A DNA stretch of 64,000 nucleotides from the NCBI GenBank assembly GCA_942490995.1, contig CALOBG010000021.1, positions 99,700 to 163,699 on the forward strand, in the 5' to 3' direction. The translations under genes were made by a program, and so were the position numbers. The notes under the pieces were generated by a model that had not been told where the DNA came from, searched no databases, and saw nothing but the letters and a program-made list of their open reading frames with translations. The DNA is from UBA981 sp942490995 (GTDB lineage: Bacteria > Pseudomonadota > Gammaproteobacteria > Ga0077536). This document shows positions 51,264-61,091 of this stretch, piece after piece. Each line of letters starts with the position of its first letter. Within the stretch, counting starts at the first letter, position 1.

Positions 51264-52181
51264 TCAGGGTCGCTGTGGAAACAGTGATTCGGCGAGCAGG
51301 CGCATGCGGGGATAATTTTCTTCCATCTGCGCGTATACAGCCTCGAGCGCGGCGGCCTCGATTTCAAGGCCGGCAAAGGCCGGATGGGCAGGGCTTGCGG
51401 CACCTTCGAACAGCATTGCGACCAGGCCCGCGGATACCGCGATCAGGCGCGTCATGGTCGCCTGCTTGTCGTCGACCGCCGGCACGCTGTGATAACGCAT
51501 GGCCGCGCGCATCAACTCGGGCAGGTACCAGGCCTCGGCCAGGACCAGGCTGGCGTCATTGTGGCCGAAGCCGCATTCGGCGGTCAGGGCTTCGTTGACG
51601 CTCAGCACATCGTCCGCGGCAGCCGCCGCGAGCGCGCGGTCGGTCGGCGCCGGCAGGCAATCCGCCAGCCACAGCAAGCCGAGATTATGTAACAGCCCGG
51701 CCGCACGCGCGGTTGCCTGGCTGATGTCCGCGGCCGCCGGCAGTAACCGCGACACGCGCGCAGCCGCATCGGCCACCAGCAGCGTTGCGCACCAGTAGCG
51801 ACTGGCATCGAAATGCATGCAGCGCATGGGATTGAACGGCGCGGCCACGGTGACCGCGATGCTGATGCTGCGCACCGTTTCAAAGCCAAGCCGCGCGCAG
51901 GCGACGTCCAGCGACGTGACCGGTACACGCGGCGCCGACCACGGCGAATTGGCGATCGATAACAAGCGCGTGGCGACGGTGGGGAACCGCTCCAGCAAGG
52001 TGGCCAGTTCGTCAAACGGCATGTCTTCGTCGGCCAGCCTGGCGAGCAATTCAGTCACGCCTGCCGGCAACACCGGCACGTTGGCGCGCCTGGCCAGAGT
52101 GTCGAGATCAGGTCCGCTCGGCGCCGGGTCAGCCAACTTTGATACGCGGAAGCTCGTCGCTGTCGTCGTCGCTGTTGTCAT
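51264..52181 (-). CDS. HDOD-domain signalling protein
   Basis: An approximately 305-residue protein with an HDOD domain: PFDELATLLERFPTVATRLL, SIANSPWSAPRVPVTSLDVA, then AARAAGLLHNLGLLWLADCL, and CGFGHNDASLVLAEAWYLPE. HDOD proteins are non-catalytic relatives of HD phosphohydrolases involved in signalling. I start at the ATG 52181, which overlaps the preceding hybrid-kinase gene by 53 bp; a TTG at 52136 would shorten it by 15 residues, and neither has a clear ribosome site. The overlap suggests it is read with the hybrid gene. Confidence 0.83.
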   Translation of the reverse strand: MTTATTTATSFRVSKLADPAPSGPDLDTLARRANVPVLPAGVTELLARLADEDMPFDELATLLERFPTVATRLLSIANSPWSAPRVPVTSLDVACARLGFETVRSISIAVTVAAPFNPMRCMHFDASRYWCATLLVADAAARVSRLLPAAADISQATARAAGLLHNLGLLWLADCLPAPTDRALAAAAADDVLSVNEALTAECGFGHNDASLVLAEAWYLPELMRAAMRYHSVPAVDDKQATMTRLIAVSAGLVAMLFEGAASPAHPAFAGLEIEAAALEAVYAQMEENYPRMRLLAESLFPQRP

Positions 52182-55100
52182 CGGGTAAAAACCGCTTATT
52201 GATGAGTTTCGTGATCGTCTCAACGTTGACCGGGCGCGAAAAGTAATAGCCTTGCGCCACATCGCAATCGATCCCGGCCAGGACCCTGACCTGCTCGAAA
52301 TCCTCCACGCCCTCGGCGACCACGATATAGCCCAGCGCGTGGGCGAGGCCCACGATCGCGCCCAGCATGACGCAATCGTCCGGCTCGCTGAGCATGTCAC
52401 GTACGAACAGGCGGTCGATCTTCAGACAATGGATCGGCAGATGCTTGAGTGAACCCAGTGACGAGTAGCCGGTGCCGAAGTCGTCGATCGCGATCTTGAC
52501 GCCGGTCTTTTCGAGCGCCTCCAGAACCAGCATGGAATTGGCGTCGGACTGAACCACTGTTTCGGTGATCTCGAGCTCCAGTGTCGAAGCGTCGAGTCGA
52601 TGTTCTTCCAGCAGCTGATGCACGGTATCGATGATGCTGTGATCACGAAAATGCAGCGGCGAAATATTGACCGCCACGCGTGGCAACTCGAGGCCCGCCT
52701 CGCGCCAGACGCAAAGCTGCCTGCAGGCTTCGCGAAGGACCAGTTCGCCAAGTTCGCAGACCAGGCCGATGCGCTCCACAACCGGAATAAAATCGGCCGG
52801 CATGACCAGGCCGCGTTCGGGATGGTTCCAGCGCAACAGCGCTTCGAGACCGACCACGGCACCCGAGATCAGTGACACCTGCGGCTGGTAGTAGAGTTCG
52901 AACTCGTGCTTCTCGAAGGCACTGCGCAGGTCGTTCTCCAGGGCCAGGCGCGCCTCTGCTTCAACCGTGAGTTGCGGGCTGTAGAACGCGTAGCAGTGTT
53001 TGCCGGAATGTTTGGCGGCATACATGGCACTGTCGGCGGCCTTGACCAGGATCTGGGCGGACTGTCCGTCGGCGGGAAAATGCGCAATGCCGATGCTGGC
53101 ATGCGGGCGGATACACTGGGCCTGTAACTCGACCGGCTCGCTGATCGCCGCCAGGCAGCGGCGGGCGATTTCAGCAGCAATAAATTCGTCGCTGGTATTG
53201 TTCACGATCATGCAGAACTCGTCGCCGCCGAGTCGCGCGATGAAATCAATATCACGCATGACCCCTTGCAGACGCCGCGCAACGATGTTCAGCAGACGGT
53301 CACCAATGTCGTGCCCGAGACTGTCATTGACGTCTTTGAAACCATCGAGGTCAAAAAACAGCAGCGCGAAGCGTTCGACGCTGCGATTCGCCGACTTGAT
53401 CGTATCGCTCAGGCGTTGCATGAAGTAGCTGCGGCTGGCGAGGCCGGTGAGGGTATCGAAATAGGCCAGTTTGCGGATCTGCTCTTCCGCTTCGCGTTGT
53501 CGAGTGACGTCCTGGATGGTGCCGAGCACGAAACCGGCGCCGTTGTTATTGGTCCGCACTTCGAGGTCCTGGCGGACGTTGATGATGTCACCATTTGCGC
53601 AGTGGAGGCGATAATCGACTGCCGGCGCTTCGCCTTCGCGCAGCGCGGTTTCGATATTGTTGCGCACCCGCATGCGGTCATCGACGTGTACCAGCGCCAG
53701 GATCGCGTCGAGACCATCGGCCAGGGTCGCGGTGCTGATGTCCAGTCGTGTCGCCATGAGATCGGAAACTTCGAGCCGCCCGGCGGCGATGTCCCAGCGC
53801 CAGTAGCCGAGCCTGGCCAGGCGTTGCGCGGCCTGTAGCTGGGCCTGGTTCTCGCGCAATTGCTTCTCTACTTCACTGGCCCGCAATACGAAGCGCAGAC
53901 GCTGGATCAGGATCGGATAGTTGACCGGTTTGGTCGTGAAACCGCTGGCGCCGACCTCAAAGGCACGGTTGACGGAATCGACGTCGTCGAGGCCGGTGAC
54001 CATCAACACCGGCACATCGGCTACCCCGGGGCTCTTTTTCATCCGCCGGCAGATCTCGAAGCCATCGATGCCGGCCATGACCGCGTCGAGCAGGATCAGA
54101 TCGGGACAATGGCGCTGCACACACTCCATGGCCTCGACGCCGTTGGCGGCCTGCGATACCACGAAGCCTTCGTTACCCAGCATTTCACTGCAGGTGAGGA
54201 GGAACCCGGGATCGTCGTCGATGACCAGGATATGCGCACCGCCGGGTAGTGTCGTCACACCACTGCCCGGACCGGCCCCACCGTCTGCGACCTGAACGAG
54301 CGCCGCGATCACGACCGGCAGTTCGTCCTCGAGTTCCGCCAGCAAGGCCGGCAGATCGGCGACCGCCCCGCTCGCCGCGGCGGTCTCGAGGCGAGCCGAA
54401 AGCTCGGCAAGTCGGCGCGCGCCGACGTTGGCGGCATTCGATTTGAGGGTATGTGCGGCGCGGCGCGCGGCGTCGGCGTCGGCGGCGCCAACCGCCTTGC
54501 GAGCGTCCGCGAGGAGTTCCGGCGCATGGGTCTGGAACAGCGCGATGACGCGCTCGAGCAGGCTGACTTCCGCACCGCTGCCGTGCACCGTGCGCAACCT
54601 GTCCAGCGCAGATTCGTCGAGCACGGTGCTGCTGCCCGTACCCGGCACAGTCGCGATCGCGCGCGGCTGTCGACACGAGTCCGGCAGCCATTCGCACAAC
54701 AGCAGCTCGAGGCGACGCATGTCAAACGGTTTACTCAGGTAGGCGTTCATACCGGCCGCCGTGCAGCGTTGCTGCGTACCCTTCTGGACATCCGCGGTCA
54801 GCGCAATGATCGGCACCGCGACCAGGCCGTGGGCGGCTTCGTATTCTCGGATCGTGCGCGCCGCGACGAACCCATCGCGCTCCGGCATGTGGCAGTCCAT
54901 CAGGATCAAATCGTAGCGGTGCCGTTCCGCGGCGGCGCATGCGAGCATACCGTTCTCGACGACGTCGACCCGGCACCCGAATTCCTCGAGGATACCGACC
55001 GCAACCTCCTGGTTAACCAGGTTGTCTTCGGCCAGCAGGATACGGGCGTCGAGCGCAGTCGAGGATCTGCCACCAACAGCACCACTGGCGCGTGGTTCGC

Positions 55101-57051
55101 CGCCGAACAGCATGGCCAGGGTTTCAGCCAGGCGTGAACGGCGCACCGGTTTGCTCAGGTAGCAGTCGATGCCGGCATCACGCGCGGCCTGCGATTGCGT
55201 GTCGAGTCCTGCCGAGCTGAGCATGATCAGGCGCAGCGGCGGGATCAGCGGGTCGATCTGGATGGCGCGACCGAGCATCAGGCCGTCCATCTCCGGCATA
55301 TGCCAGTCAAGCAGGGCGACCTCGAACGGATCACCGTCGGCGGCCGCCTTGCGCAGGGCCTCGATCGCCGTGGCGCCGCTGTCGGTTGCGGTGCTGCGCA
55401 TCTTCCAGGTCGCAACCTGATCACTCAGGATGTCGCGGTTGGTCAGGTGGTCGTCGACGATCAGCACGCGCACGCCATTCAGCAGACCGAGGCTGGGACT
55501 GACGCCGTCGTGACGACCGCGCGCCCGCGCCAGGCGCAGTGTGAAGTGAAACCGAGAACCGTGACCAGGTTCGCTGTCGAGTTCGATCGTGCCGCCCATC
55601 AACTCGACCAGTTGGCGGGAGATGGCCAGACCCAGCCCGGTACCGCCGTGGCGCCGCGTGGTCGAACCGTCGGCCTGGGCGAACGCGTCAAAAATGCGCT
55701 CCTGGTGCGCAGCGCCAATGCCGGGACCGGTGTCGCTGACGGCAAAATTCAGCTCGACACCGGCGCTGTCGTCAGCGACCACCCGCAGGCTCAGTCGTAC
55801 TTCGCCGTGGGCGGTGAATTTCACCGCATTGCCAAGCAGGTTGGTGAGGATCTGCCGTAAACGGGTGCCATCTACGCGGACATATTGCGGCAGCTCGGCG
55901 GGCAGGTCGGCGACCACTTCCAGACCTTTGCGGTGACCCTGATCGGCGATCAGCTCGAGTACGTCTTCGAGCAGCGCACGCAGCTCGAGGTCATCTTCGT
56001 CCAGCAGCAGGCGACCGGCTTCGATCTTGGAGAAATCGAGAATGTCATTGATGACGTTGAGCAGCACCTCGGCGGAGCGGTGCGCGGTTTCGGCCAGCCG
56101 GTACTGGCGCGGCTCGAGTAGTGAATTCAACAGCAGTTCGGTCATACCCAACACGCCATTCATCGGCGTGCGGATCTCATGACTCATGGTGGCGAGAAAC
56201 TCGCTCTTGGCGCGACTGCCGGCTTCGGCGGCTTCTTTGGCCGCGAGCAGGTCAGCGGTACGCGCGGCGACTTTCTGCTCCAGCTCGTCACGATATTCCG
56301 TCAGCTTGAGATCGCGCTCCTGGACCTGGTTCAACATTGCGTTGAAGCCGTTGATCAGCGCCCCGACCTCGTCATCGCTGGTCGCCTCGACCCGCAACTT
56401 GTAGTCCCGGGTCTCGGAGATTTTCGCCATACCGGTGGCAAGGTCATGGATAGGTGCGGAAATATGCCGCTGCAACCGGTTCGACCACCAGTACACGCCG
56501 AGCATCAGGGCCGCGAAAATGGCCAGTACGAATCCACCGAAGGTGCGCATCTGCGCGTACAGTGGCGCCAGGTCCGCCTCGATGTAGAGAAACCCGACGG
56601 TCTCGCCGTCGAGCTTGACCGGACTCGTCAACGACAGGTTGTCGCTGGCGAAGCGATGTTTGTCCGGCTGCTGGAAGCTTGCAGCGCTGAAATCGGCACT
56701 GCGCAGACGTTCCGGCGCGCCGTGCATGCCGCGCTCGCCGACATACGTCGCGAACACCTCACCGCCGGCGTCGAACAGGACAGCGCCGCGTATGCCGTGC
56801 TCCACCTGCAGCGCCAGCAACATGCGTTCGGCGGTGGCGGCGTCGTCAAAGGCCAGCGCCGCGGTCGAGTTGATCGCAATCAGATCGCTCAACGTATCGA
56901 GATGATCGAGCATGCCCTGGCGGTAGGACCAGGTCTGGATCAGGGCATAGACGAGCGAGGCAATAATGAGCGCGGTCGCGCTGACCAGTAGTATGATCGC
57001 GCGGATCTTCACCGCAATGCTTGAATTGGTACGAAAGCCGGCCAGGTTCAT
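52129..57051 (-). CDS. Hybrid sensor kinase/receiver/HPt/GGDEF/EAL protein
   Basis: A 1640-residue membrane signalling protein. Order: TM helix 16-38, periplasmic sensor 45-168, TM helix 171-192, HAMP about 190-245, HisKA with H291 (MSHEIRTPMN), HATPase 395-510, receiver 1 (D582), receiver 2 (D719), HPt (H867 in AAHTLKSNAANVGA), receiver 3 (D989), PAS about 1075-1185, intact GGDEF 1275-1279, and EAL with LEALLRW at 1402-1408. It therefore contains a full phosphorelay and both cyclic-di-GMP synthesis and breakdown motifs. It follows the YfiR and TonB-receptor genes, a common layout in which YfiR restrains a diguanylate cyclase. The acidic tail overlaps the HDOD gene. Confidence 0.93.
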   Translation of the reverse strand: MNLAGFRTNSSIAVKIRAIILLVSATALIIASLVYALIQTWSYRQGMLDHLDTLSDLIAINSTAALAFDDAATAERMLLALQVEHGIRGAVLFDAGGEVFATYVGERGMHGAPERLRSADFSAASFQQPDKHRFASDNLSLTSPVKLDGETVGFLYIEADLAPLYAQMRTFGGFVLAIFAALMLGVYWWSNRLQRHISAPIHDLATGMAKISETRDYKLRVEATSDDEVGALINGFNAMLNQVQERDLKLTEYRDELEQKVAARTADLLAAKEAAEAGSRAKSEFLATMSHEIRTPMNGVLGMTELLLNSLLEPRQYRLAETAHRSAEVLLNVINDILDFSKIEAGRLLLDEDDLELRALLEDVLELIADQGHRKGLEVVADLPAELPQYVRVDGTRLRQILTNLLGNAVKFTAHGEVRLSLRVVADDSAGVELNFAVSDTGPGIGAAHQERIFDAFAQADGSTTRRHGGTGLGLAISRQLVELMGGTIELDSEPGHGSRFHFTLRLARARGRHDGVSPSLGLLNGVRVLIVDDHLTNRDILSDQVATWKMRSTATDSGATAIEALRKAAADGDPFEVALLDWHMPEMDGLMLGRAIQIDPLIPPLRLIMLSSAGLDTQSQAARDAGIDCYLSKPVRRSRLAETLAMLFGGEPRASGAVGGRSSTALDARILLAEDNLVNQEVAVGILEEFGCRVDVVENGMLACAAAERHRYDLILMDCHMPERDGFVAARTIREYEAAHGLVAVPIIALTADVQKGTQQRCTAAGMNAYLSKPFDMRRLELLLCEWLPDSCRQPRAIATVPGTGSSTVLDESALDRLRTVHGSGAEVSLLERVIALFQTHAPELLADARKAVGAADADAARRAAHTLKSNAANVGARRLAELSARLETAAASGAVADLPALLAELEDELPVVIAALVQVADGGAGPGSGVTTLPGGAHILVIDDDPGFLLTCSEMLGNEGFVVSQAANGVEAMECVQRHCPDLILLDAVMAGIDGFEICRRMKKSPGVADVPVLMVTGLDDVDSVNRAFEVGASGFTTKPVNYPILIQRLRFVLRASEVEKQLRENQAQLQAAQRLARLGYWRWDIAAGRLEVSDLMATRLDISTATLADGLDAILALVHVDDRMRVRNNIETALREGEAPAVDYRLHCANGDIINVRQDLEVRTNNNGAGFVLGTIQDVTRQREAEEQIRKLAYFDTLTGLASRSYFMQRLSDTIKSANRSVERFALLFFDLDGFKDVNDSLGHDIGDRLLNIVARRLQGVMRDIDFIARLGGDEFCMIVNNTSDEFIAAEIARRCLAAISEPVELQAQCIRPHASIGIAHFPADGQSAQILVKAADSAMYAAKHSGKHCYAFYSPQLTVEAEARLALENDLRSAFEKHEFELYYQPQVSLISGAVVGLEALLRWNHPERGLVMPADFIPVVERIGLVCELGELVLREACRQLCVWREAGLELPRVAVNISPLHFRDHSIIDTVHQLLEEHRLDASTLELEITETVVQSDANSMLVLEALEKTGVKIAIDDFGTGYSSLGSLKHLPIHCLKIDRLFVRDMLSEPDDCVMLGAIVGLAHALGYIVVAEGVEDFEQVRVLAGIDCDVAQGYYFSRPVNVETITKLINKRFLPDDNSDDDSDELPRIKVG

Positions 57052-57177
57052 GATCGCACCCGTGCGCGCAAACGCGGCGCCGGTAACGCGGCCGCGCTGA
57101 TCGTTGCCCTGCAGGCGATTCGGTATTCAGGCAACAGCAATGTGCTCAGCACCTTCATATTGGAGGCCGTCTCACGC

Positions 57178-57729
57178 CTACTCGACCACGGTTGCGAGTT
57201 CGAGCAGCGGCGCGGCGATAATCAATCCCGCAGCGCGCGCCGCCGCCGCGTTGATGCGAAAGCCCAGCCGATTGCGCTGCCGCGAGATTTCAATCATCCC
57301 GCCACGCACGGCGAAGTTCTCTGCGTCGCTCACAGTCAGTATCGGCAGCTGCGCCAGTTGATTGAGTGCGGGCGCGGCGCCGGGGTGGCGCACGAAAAGC
57401 AGCTGGCAGTGGCGGGTGGCGCCGTCGAGGGCCAGGCGCTCAATGACAATCGGACGCGCGCGAACGGTTCTTCCGGCGAGGCTGTCGATGGCTTCGGCGA
57501 ACGGGTCTTCACCGAGAATACACAGCCGGAACGGGGCTTCGTCCGCGCTGTCTTCAGCTGCCGGCGGCCATGACACGAACTTCATCAATTTGTACAGCAG
57601 CGCCGCCTTGAGCGCGTATTCCGGCTGCGCGCCGGGACCCGCCCGGCTGTCGTGAACCGCGGCTGCAAACAGGACGATCGCGATCACAAACGCCAGTGGA
57701 GTACTGCGGGTGACGACTGTGGTTCGCAC
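57178..57729 (-). CDS. YfiR-family periplasmic regulator (DUF4154)
   Basis: A 183-residue protein with a signal peptide (LAFVIAIVLFAAAVHDSRAG) and the YfiR pattern: EYALKAALLYKLMKFVSWPP, FRLCILGEDPFAEAIDSLAG, then a C-terminal GGMIEISRQRNRLGFRINAA. In Pseudomonas, YfiR binds the periplasmic domain of the YfiN cyclase and represses it. Here the likely partner is the sensor part of the hybrid kinase encoded 126 bp downstream. It lies between the receptor and kinase genes in one transcription direction. Confidence 0.88.
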   Translation of the reverse strand: MRTTVVTRSTPLAFVIAIVLFAAAVHDSRAGPGAQPEYALKAALLYKLMKFVSWPPAAEDSADEAPFRLCILGEDPFAEAIDSLAGRTVRARPIVIERLALDGATRHCQLLFVRHPGAAPALNQLAQLPILTVSDAENFAVRGGMIEISRQRNRLGFRINAAAARAAGLIIAAPLLELATVVE

Positions 57730-57771
57730 TGGGCTGACGCCGGGCTTAAGAATGGCGTGGTAAGCGGCTGC

Positions 57772-59823
57772 TTACCACTCCCACCGGAGCTGACCGAGTA
57801 CCGAACGATCGACTTCGGCAACGCCGAGATAGGATTCGCCGACAAATTCGAGATTACGCGGCTCAAGCAGGTTGTGACCGCTGACAGAGAGCTCGACCCC
57901 GTTCACCGGGCGCCAGGCCAGACGCAGGTTGACACTGGTATAGGCGGGCACGTCGAGCGGTACCACTGCGCCCTGGTCGCGCAGGCGTGTGACGTGATAA
58001 ACCCAGACATCGAAATCTACATCGCGGCCGAAATCCATCGCGCTGCGGATCGAAACCTGGTGGTGCGGCGTGCTGCCCTCACGCAACTGCTCCGAGATAC
58101 GGTCGGCGACACCCGGCGCGATGCGCGCAAAAATGCGCTGGTAGGTGTAGTTCGGCTGCAGGCGCCACCAGTCCCGCGGCCGCCAGTCCGCGGCGATTTC
58201 GATGCCGAAGGAATCGGCGCTCAGCGCGTTGCCAAACGTCAATGTCGCGGGCGGTACCGTGATCCCGAAATTCTGCAGTTCATCGTAGTCGTTGTAGAAC
58301 GCCGCGATATCAAGCGAAAACGCGCCCGCGGCCTGCAGGCGATAACCCAGCTCGTAGGCAAGCAGTTCTTCCGCGTCCTGGCCGGGATTGCCGTTGATGC
58401 TGAATTCCAGCGGCGGCGCCGGCGGCGGCGCAACCGGCATGACGGCGGTTACGATACGCCCATGCACCTCGACCCGCGAGGGGATACGCACGGCTCGCGA
58501 CACCGCCGTCCACAAGGTATGTGACGCATCGATTGTCCACAGCAGGCGGGCGCTCGGTTGCACCTCGAGTCCGGTGTAATCGTTGTGCTCGAACTTCGCG
58601 CCGAGAGTGAGGGTCAGGTGCTCGGGAAACAGCGTTATCTCGTCTTGCGCAAAAGCACTGTACAAATTCTGGCCGAAGCTGTCCGGGTTAGCCGAGAAGG
58701 TAAAACTGTTGCGAAACTCGTCCTCGATGCGACGGTAGCCAAGCCCGGCGATCAGATGGTGGCGGGTTCCGATTTTGACCTCGTGCTGGAAATCGATATC
58801 GAGCGTGTCGTAGGACTGCGCCAGAGTGATTTCTTTGCGTTGATTATGATCGTAGTAAATCTGCAGCGTTGAATGTGCGTCCTCGTTCCACGCGTGGGCG
58901 ACGCGCCCGAGCAGGTTCCAGCCGCCGGCATTGTACGGATCGGCCTGCGGGCTGTTGAACGGCGGTACGGGCTGAGCCAACAGGGCAACGAACTGACTGG
59001 CATCGAGGTCGAAAATGTCACCCTGCAGGGTCCAGTCGTTGCTGCCATACTCGCCGTCGACCCGGAATCCGGCCTGCATGGACTCCCAATCATCGGCGGC
59101 GTCGCTGCCGTTCGGGAACTGATGAAAGCTGTCAGTCTGCTGGTATTTTAAATAGGCGCGCCCGCTGGCCGCGTCACCGAGCGCCGTCCCGTAGCGCAAC
59201 TCGGTCTGCCCCTGGCGCTCGTTGCCGGCAGCGACGCTGACCAGCCCACCCTGGGTATCCGCCGCCGAGCGCGTGATGATATTGATGATGCCGTTAACCG
59301 CGTTGGAACCCCACAGCGTCGCACCGGGTCCGCGAATGACTTCAATGCGCTCGATGTCGTCGAGGATGTAGTCCTGCATCTCCCAGTAGACGCCCGCATA
59401 TGACGGTACGTAAACGCTGCGTCCATCGATCAACACCAGCAGCTTATTGGCCCACTGGGAATTGAAACCGCGCGCCGAAACCGCCCATTTGTTGGCGTTC
59501 ACCCGCCCGACCTGGATCCCCGGCGCCATGCGCAGGGCTTCGGGAATACTGGTGACCCCGGAACGGCGGATGTCATCGCGGGTAATGACGAATATTGCGG
59601 CGGCGGCGTCCTTGATCTGCTGCAGGCGCTTGGATACGGAGGTGACCTCCATGGACAGCAGATCCTGCAGCGACAGATCGAGGAAATCATCGACTGTTGC
59701 CGCATCTTCGGCGTGCAGCTCAACACCCAGGCTGAGCAGGGTCAGCGTCAGCGCTGCCAGGAGCCCGGGCTTGCGCTGACCAGGTCGCCGGCCACCGCCG
59801 ACGTCAAAACTTTTTGTCATCAT
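57772..59823 (-). CDS. TonB-dependent outer-membrane receptor
   Basis: A 683-residue receptor. After a signal peptide (LLAALTLTLLSLGVELHA) comes the plug: DLLSMEVTSVSKRLQQIKDA, with IFVITRDDIRRSGVTSIPEA and IEVIRGPGATLWGSNAVNGI, then a long beta-barrel ending in an aromatic-rich strand (VLGQLRWEW). The opening EVTSVSKR is the TonB-box-like region found in receptors linked to YfiR and GGDEF proteins. I use ATG 59823; an in-frame ATG eight codons earlier is possible. Ligand unknown: the receptor may sense rather than import. Confidence 0.92.
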   Translation of the reverse strand: MMTKSFDVGGGRRPGQRKPGLLAALTLTLLSLGVELHAEDAATVDDFLDLSLQDLLSMEVTSVSKRLQQIKDAAAAIFVITRDDIRRSGVTSIPEALRMAPGIQVGRVNANKWAVSARGFNSQWANKLLVLIDGRSVYVPSYAGVYWEMQDYILDDIERIEVIRGPGATLWGSNAVNGIINIITRSAADTQGGLVSVAAGNERQGQTELRYGTALGDAASGRAYLKYQQTDSFHQFPNGSDAADDWESMQAGFRVDGEYGSNDWTLQGDIFDLDASQFVALLAQPVPPFNSPQADPYNAGGWNLLGRVAHAWNEDAHSTLQIYYDHNQRKEITLAQSYDTLDIDFQHEVKIGTRHHLIAGLGYRRIEDEFRNSFTFSANPDSFGQNLYSAFAQDEITLFPEHLTLTLGAKFEHNDYTGLEVQPSARLLWTIDASHTLWTAVSRAVRIPSRVEVHGRIVTAVMPVAPPPAPPLEFSINGNPGQDAEELLAYELGYRLQAAGAFSLDIAAFYNDYDELQNFGITVPPATLTFGNALSADSFGIEIAADWRPRDWWRLQPNYTYQRIFARIAPGVADRISEQLREGSTPHHQVSIRSAMDFGRDVDFDVWVYHVTRLRDQGAVVPLDVPAYTSVNLRLAWRPVNGVELSVSGHNLLEPRNLEFVGESYLGVAEVDRSVLGQLRWEW

Positions 59824-60247
59824 CGTGTGTCCCGCACCTGCGCTCATGGGTTACAGCAGGCGCCGGTTCTATCGCGGCCGGCGCAGCTCCACGCCGCACA
59901 CCACCTCAGGCGGCGCGACGCGGCGTTCGGGACGGGTTGTAAATGCGCTCTTCGCGCTCATTCGGCAGCCGCGGCTGCCGTTCGACGACTCCCCTTCTAC
60001 GGCCCCGACATCGCGCCGGCAACCGCCGCCCCTGGAACCTGATTAAGCGGCACAGGGCGGAGAAACTTGATGGTACCGAGATTGATTCTGAGGACTTGAG
60101 CGCGCCGCTGCGCAGGTACTGGGCGGTGGTTCGCACGCGCGCCACACAATAGCCACCGCGGGCGCGGCTGTACCGGCATTACAGGCGCGAGTCCGGATGG
60201 ATAACGGCGTGGCAATTCGGGCGGTGGCGTAACGCCGCGCACGGGAT
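59824..60247. other. Intergenic stretch without a supported gene
   Basis: 424 bases upstream of the TonB receptor, presumably holding its promoter. A short plus-strand open frame ends in KLDGTEIDSEDLSAPLRRYW near 60140 and is less GC-rich around 60056-60100 than its surroundings, but it has no ribosome site or recognisable family. I see no terminator or repeat. Confidence 0.5.
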
Positions 60248-60661
60248 TCAGTCGCTGGCGAAATACTCCGCGCGCTGGCGGTAAGGAAACTCGATCAGGG
60301 CGGTATCGAGGTGATCGCGGCGGAACGTCCAGTACTGGCGGATCTCGGCAATCAGACCGTCATGGAAACGATAGTGCTCCGAACCACGCACCGCGAATTT
60401 TCCCGCCTCGGTCGCCCCGGTCATGGTCCATTCGATGGCCGCGCTGTCGCCGTCGCTGACGCAGGTATCGACGTACCAGCATGCATTCTGCCAGCGCTGA
60501 CGCACCTCGCTCCAGAATTTTCCGATCGCGGCAGCGCCCTGGAGGGGCTTGTGGTTAGTGTCATAGACAACCGCATCGAGGGTGAAATGATCGGCGATGT
60601 CCGCGCCGGTGCCGGTCGAGCAGGCCTCGAAATAAGCCTCGATGCGTTGGCGATTGTTCAA
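60248..60661 (-). CDS. NTF2/SnoaL-like protein
   Basis: A 137-residue protein with the NTF2 cone fold pattern: RQRIEAYFEACSTGTGADIA, DHFTLDAVVYDTNHKPLQG, AAAIGKFWSEVRQRW, then AIEWTMTGATEAGKF and RGSEHYRFHDGLIAEIRQYW. This is the SnoaL-like/steroid-isomerase-like group. The exact activity is not evident. It lies 31 bp downstream of the parvulin gene on the same strand. Confidence 0.85.
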   Translation of the reverse strand: MNNRQRIEAYFEACSTGTGADIADHFTLDAVVYDTNHKPLQGAAAIGKFWSEVRQRWQNACWYVDTCVSDGDSAAIEWTMTGATEAGKFAVRGSEHYRFHDGLIAEIRQYWTFRRDHLDTALIEFPYRQRAEYFASD

Positions 60662-60692
60662 GACACGACGGTCCTCAGTGGGTGCAGCCGGA

Positions 60693-60974
60693 TCAGTCGG
60701 TGCGGCTGGTCACTTCAAGCAGGTGATAGCCGAACTGTGTCTTTACCGGACCATGGACTTCGCCCACCGCCTCGTTGAACACCACGGTATCGAATTCCGG
60801 CACCATCATGCCGGGACCGAATGATCCCAGGTCACCGCCCTGTTTGCCGGACGGACAGCTGGAATGCTCGCGCGCAAGCTCGGCAAAATCGGCCCCGTCA
60901 GCAATTTTCTGTTTCAGTTCGCTACATTTTTGTTCACTGTCGACGAGGATGTGTCGGGCGCTTGCTTCAGCCAT
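60693..60974 (-). CDS. ppiC: Parvulin-type peptidyl-prolyl isomerase (PpiC)
   Basis: A 93-residue single-domain parvulin. It opens EASARHILVDSEQKCSELKQ and shows the family core AREHSSCPSGKQGGDLGSFG, VPEFDTVVFNEAVGEVHGPV and KTQFGYHLLEV. It is cytoplasmic (no signal peptide) and speeds cis-trans isomerisation of X-Pro bonds. Start at ATG 60974; the longer open frame upstream has no similarity. Length matches E. coli PpiC. Confidence 0.92.
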   Translation of the reverse strand: MAEASARHILVDSEQKCSELKQKIADGADFAELAREHSSCPSGKQGGDLGSFGPGMMVPEFDTVVFNEAVGEVHGPVKTQFGYHLLEVTSRTD

Positions 60975-61091
60975 GGATGTGTCCTTTGATGTACAGATAG
61001 GGAGCGGTCGAGGGCGGCGCACTGCGCCGCAGGTCGAACCATACCCGATCGACGGCGAATGTCGAAGCGGATTCTCGCAAAAACCCGGCAC

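Noticed and set aside
59943..60152. Short plus-strand frame ending in KLDGTEIDSEDLSAPLRRYW
   Set aside because: Slightly different base composition is not enough; no start signal or family was recognised.
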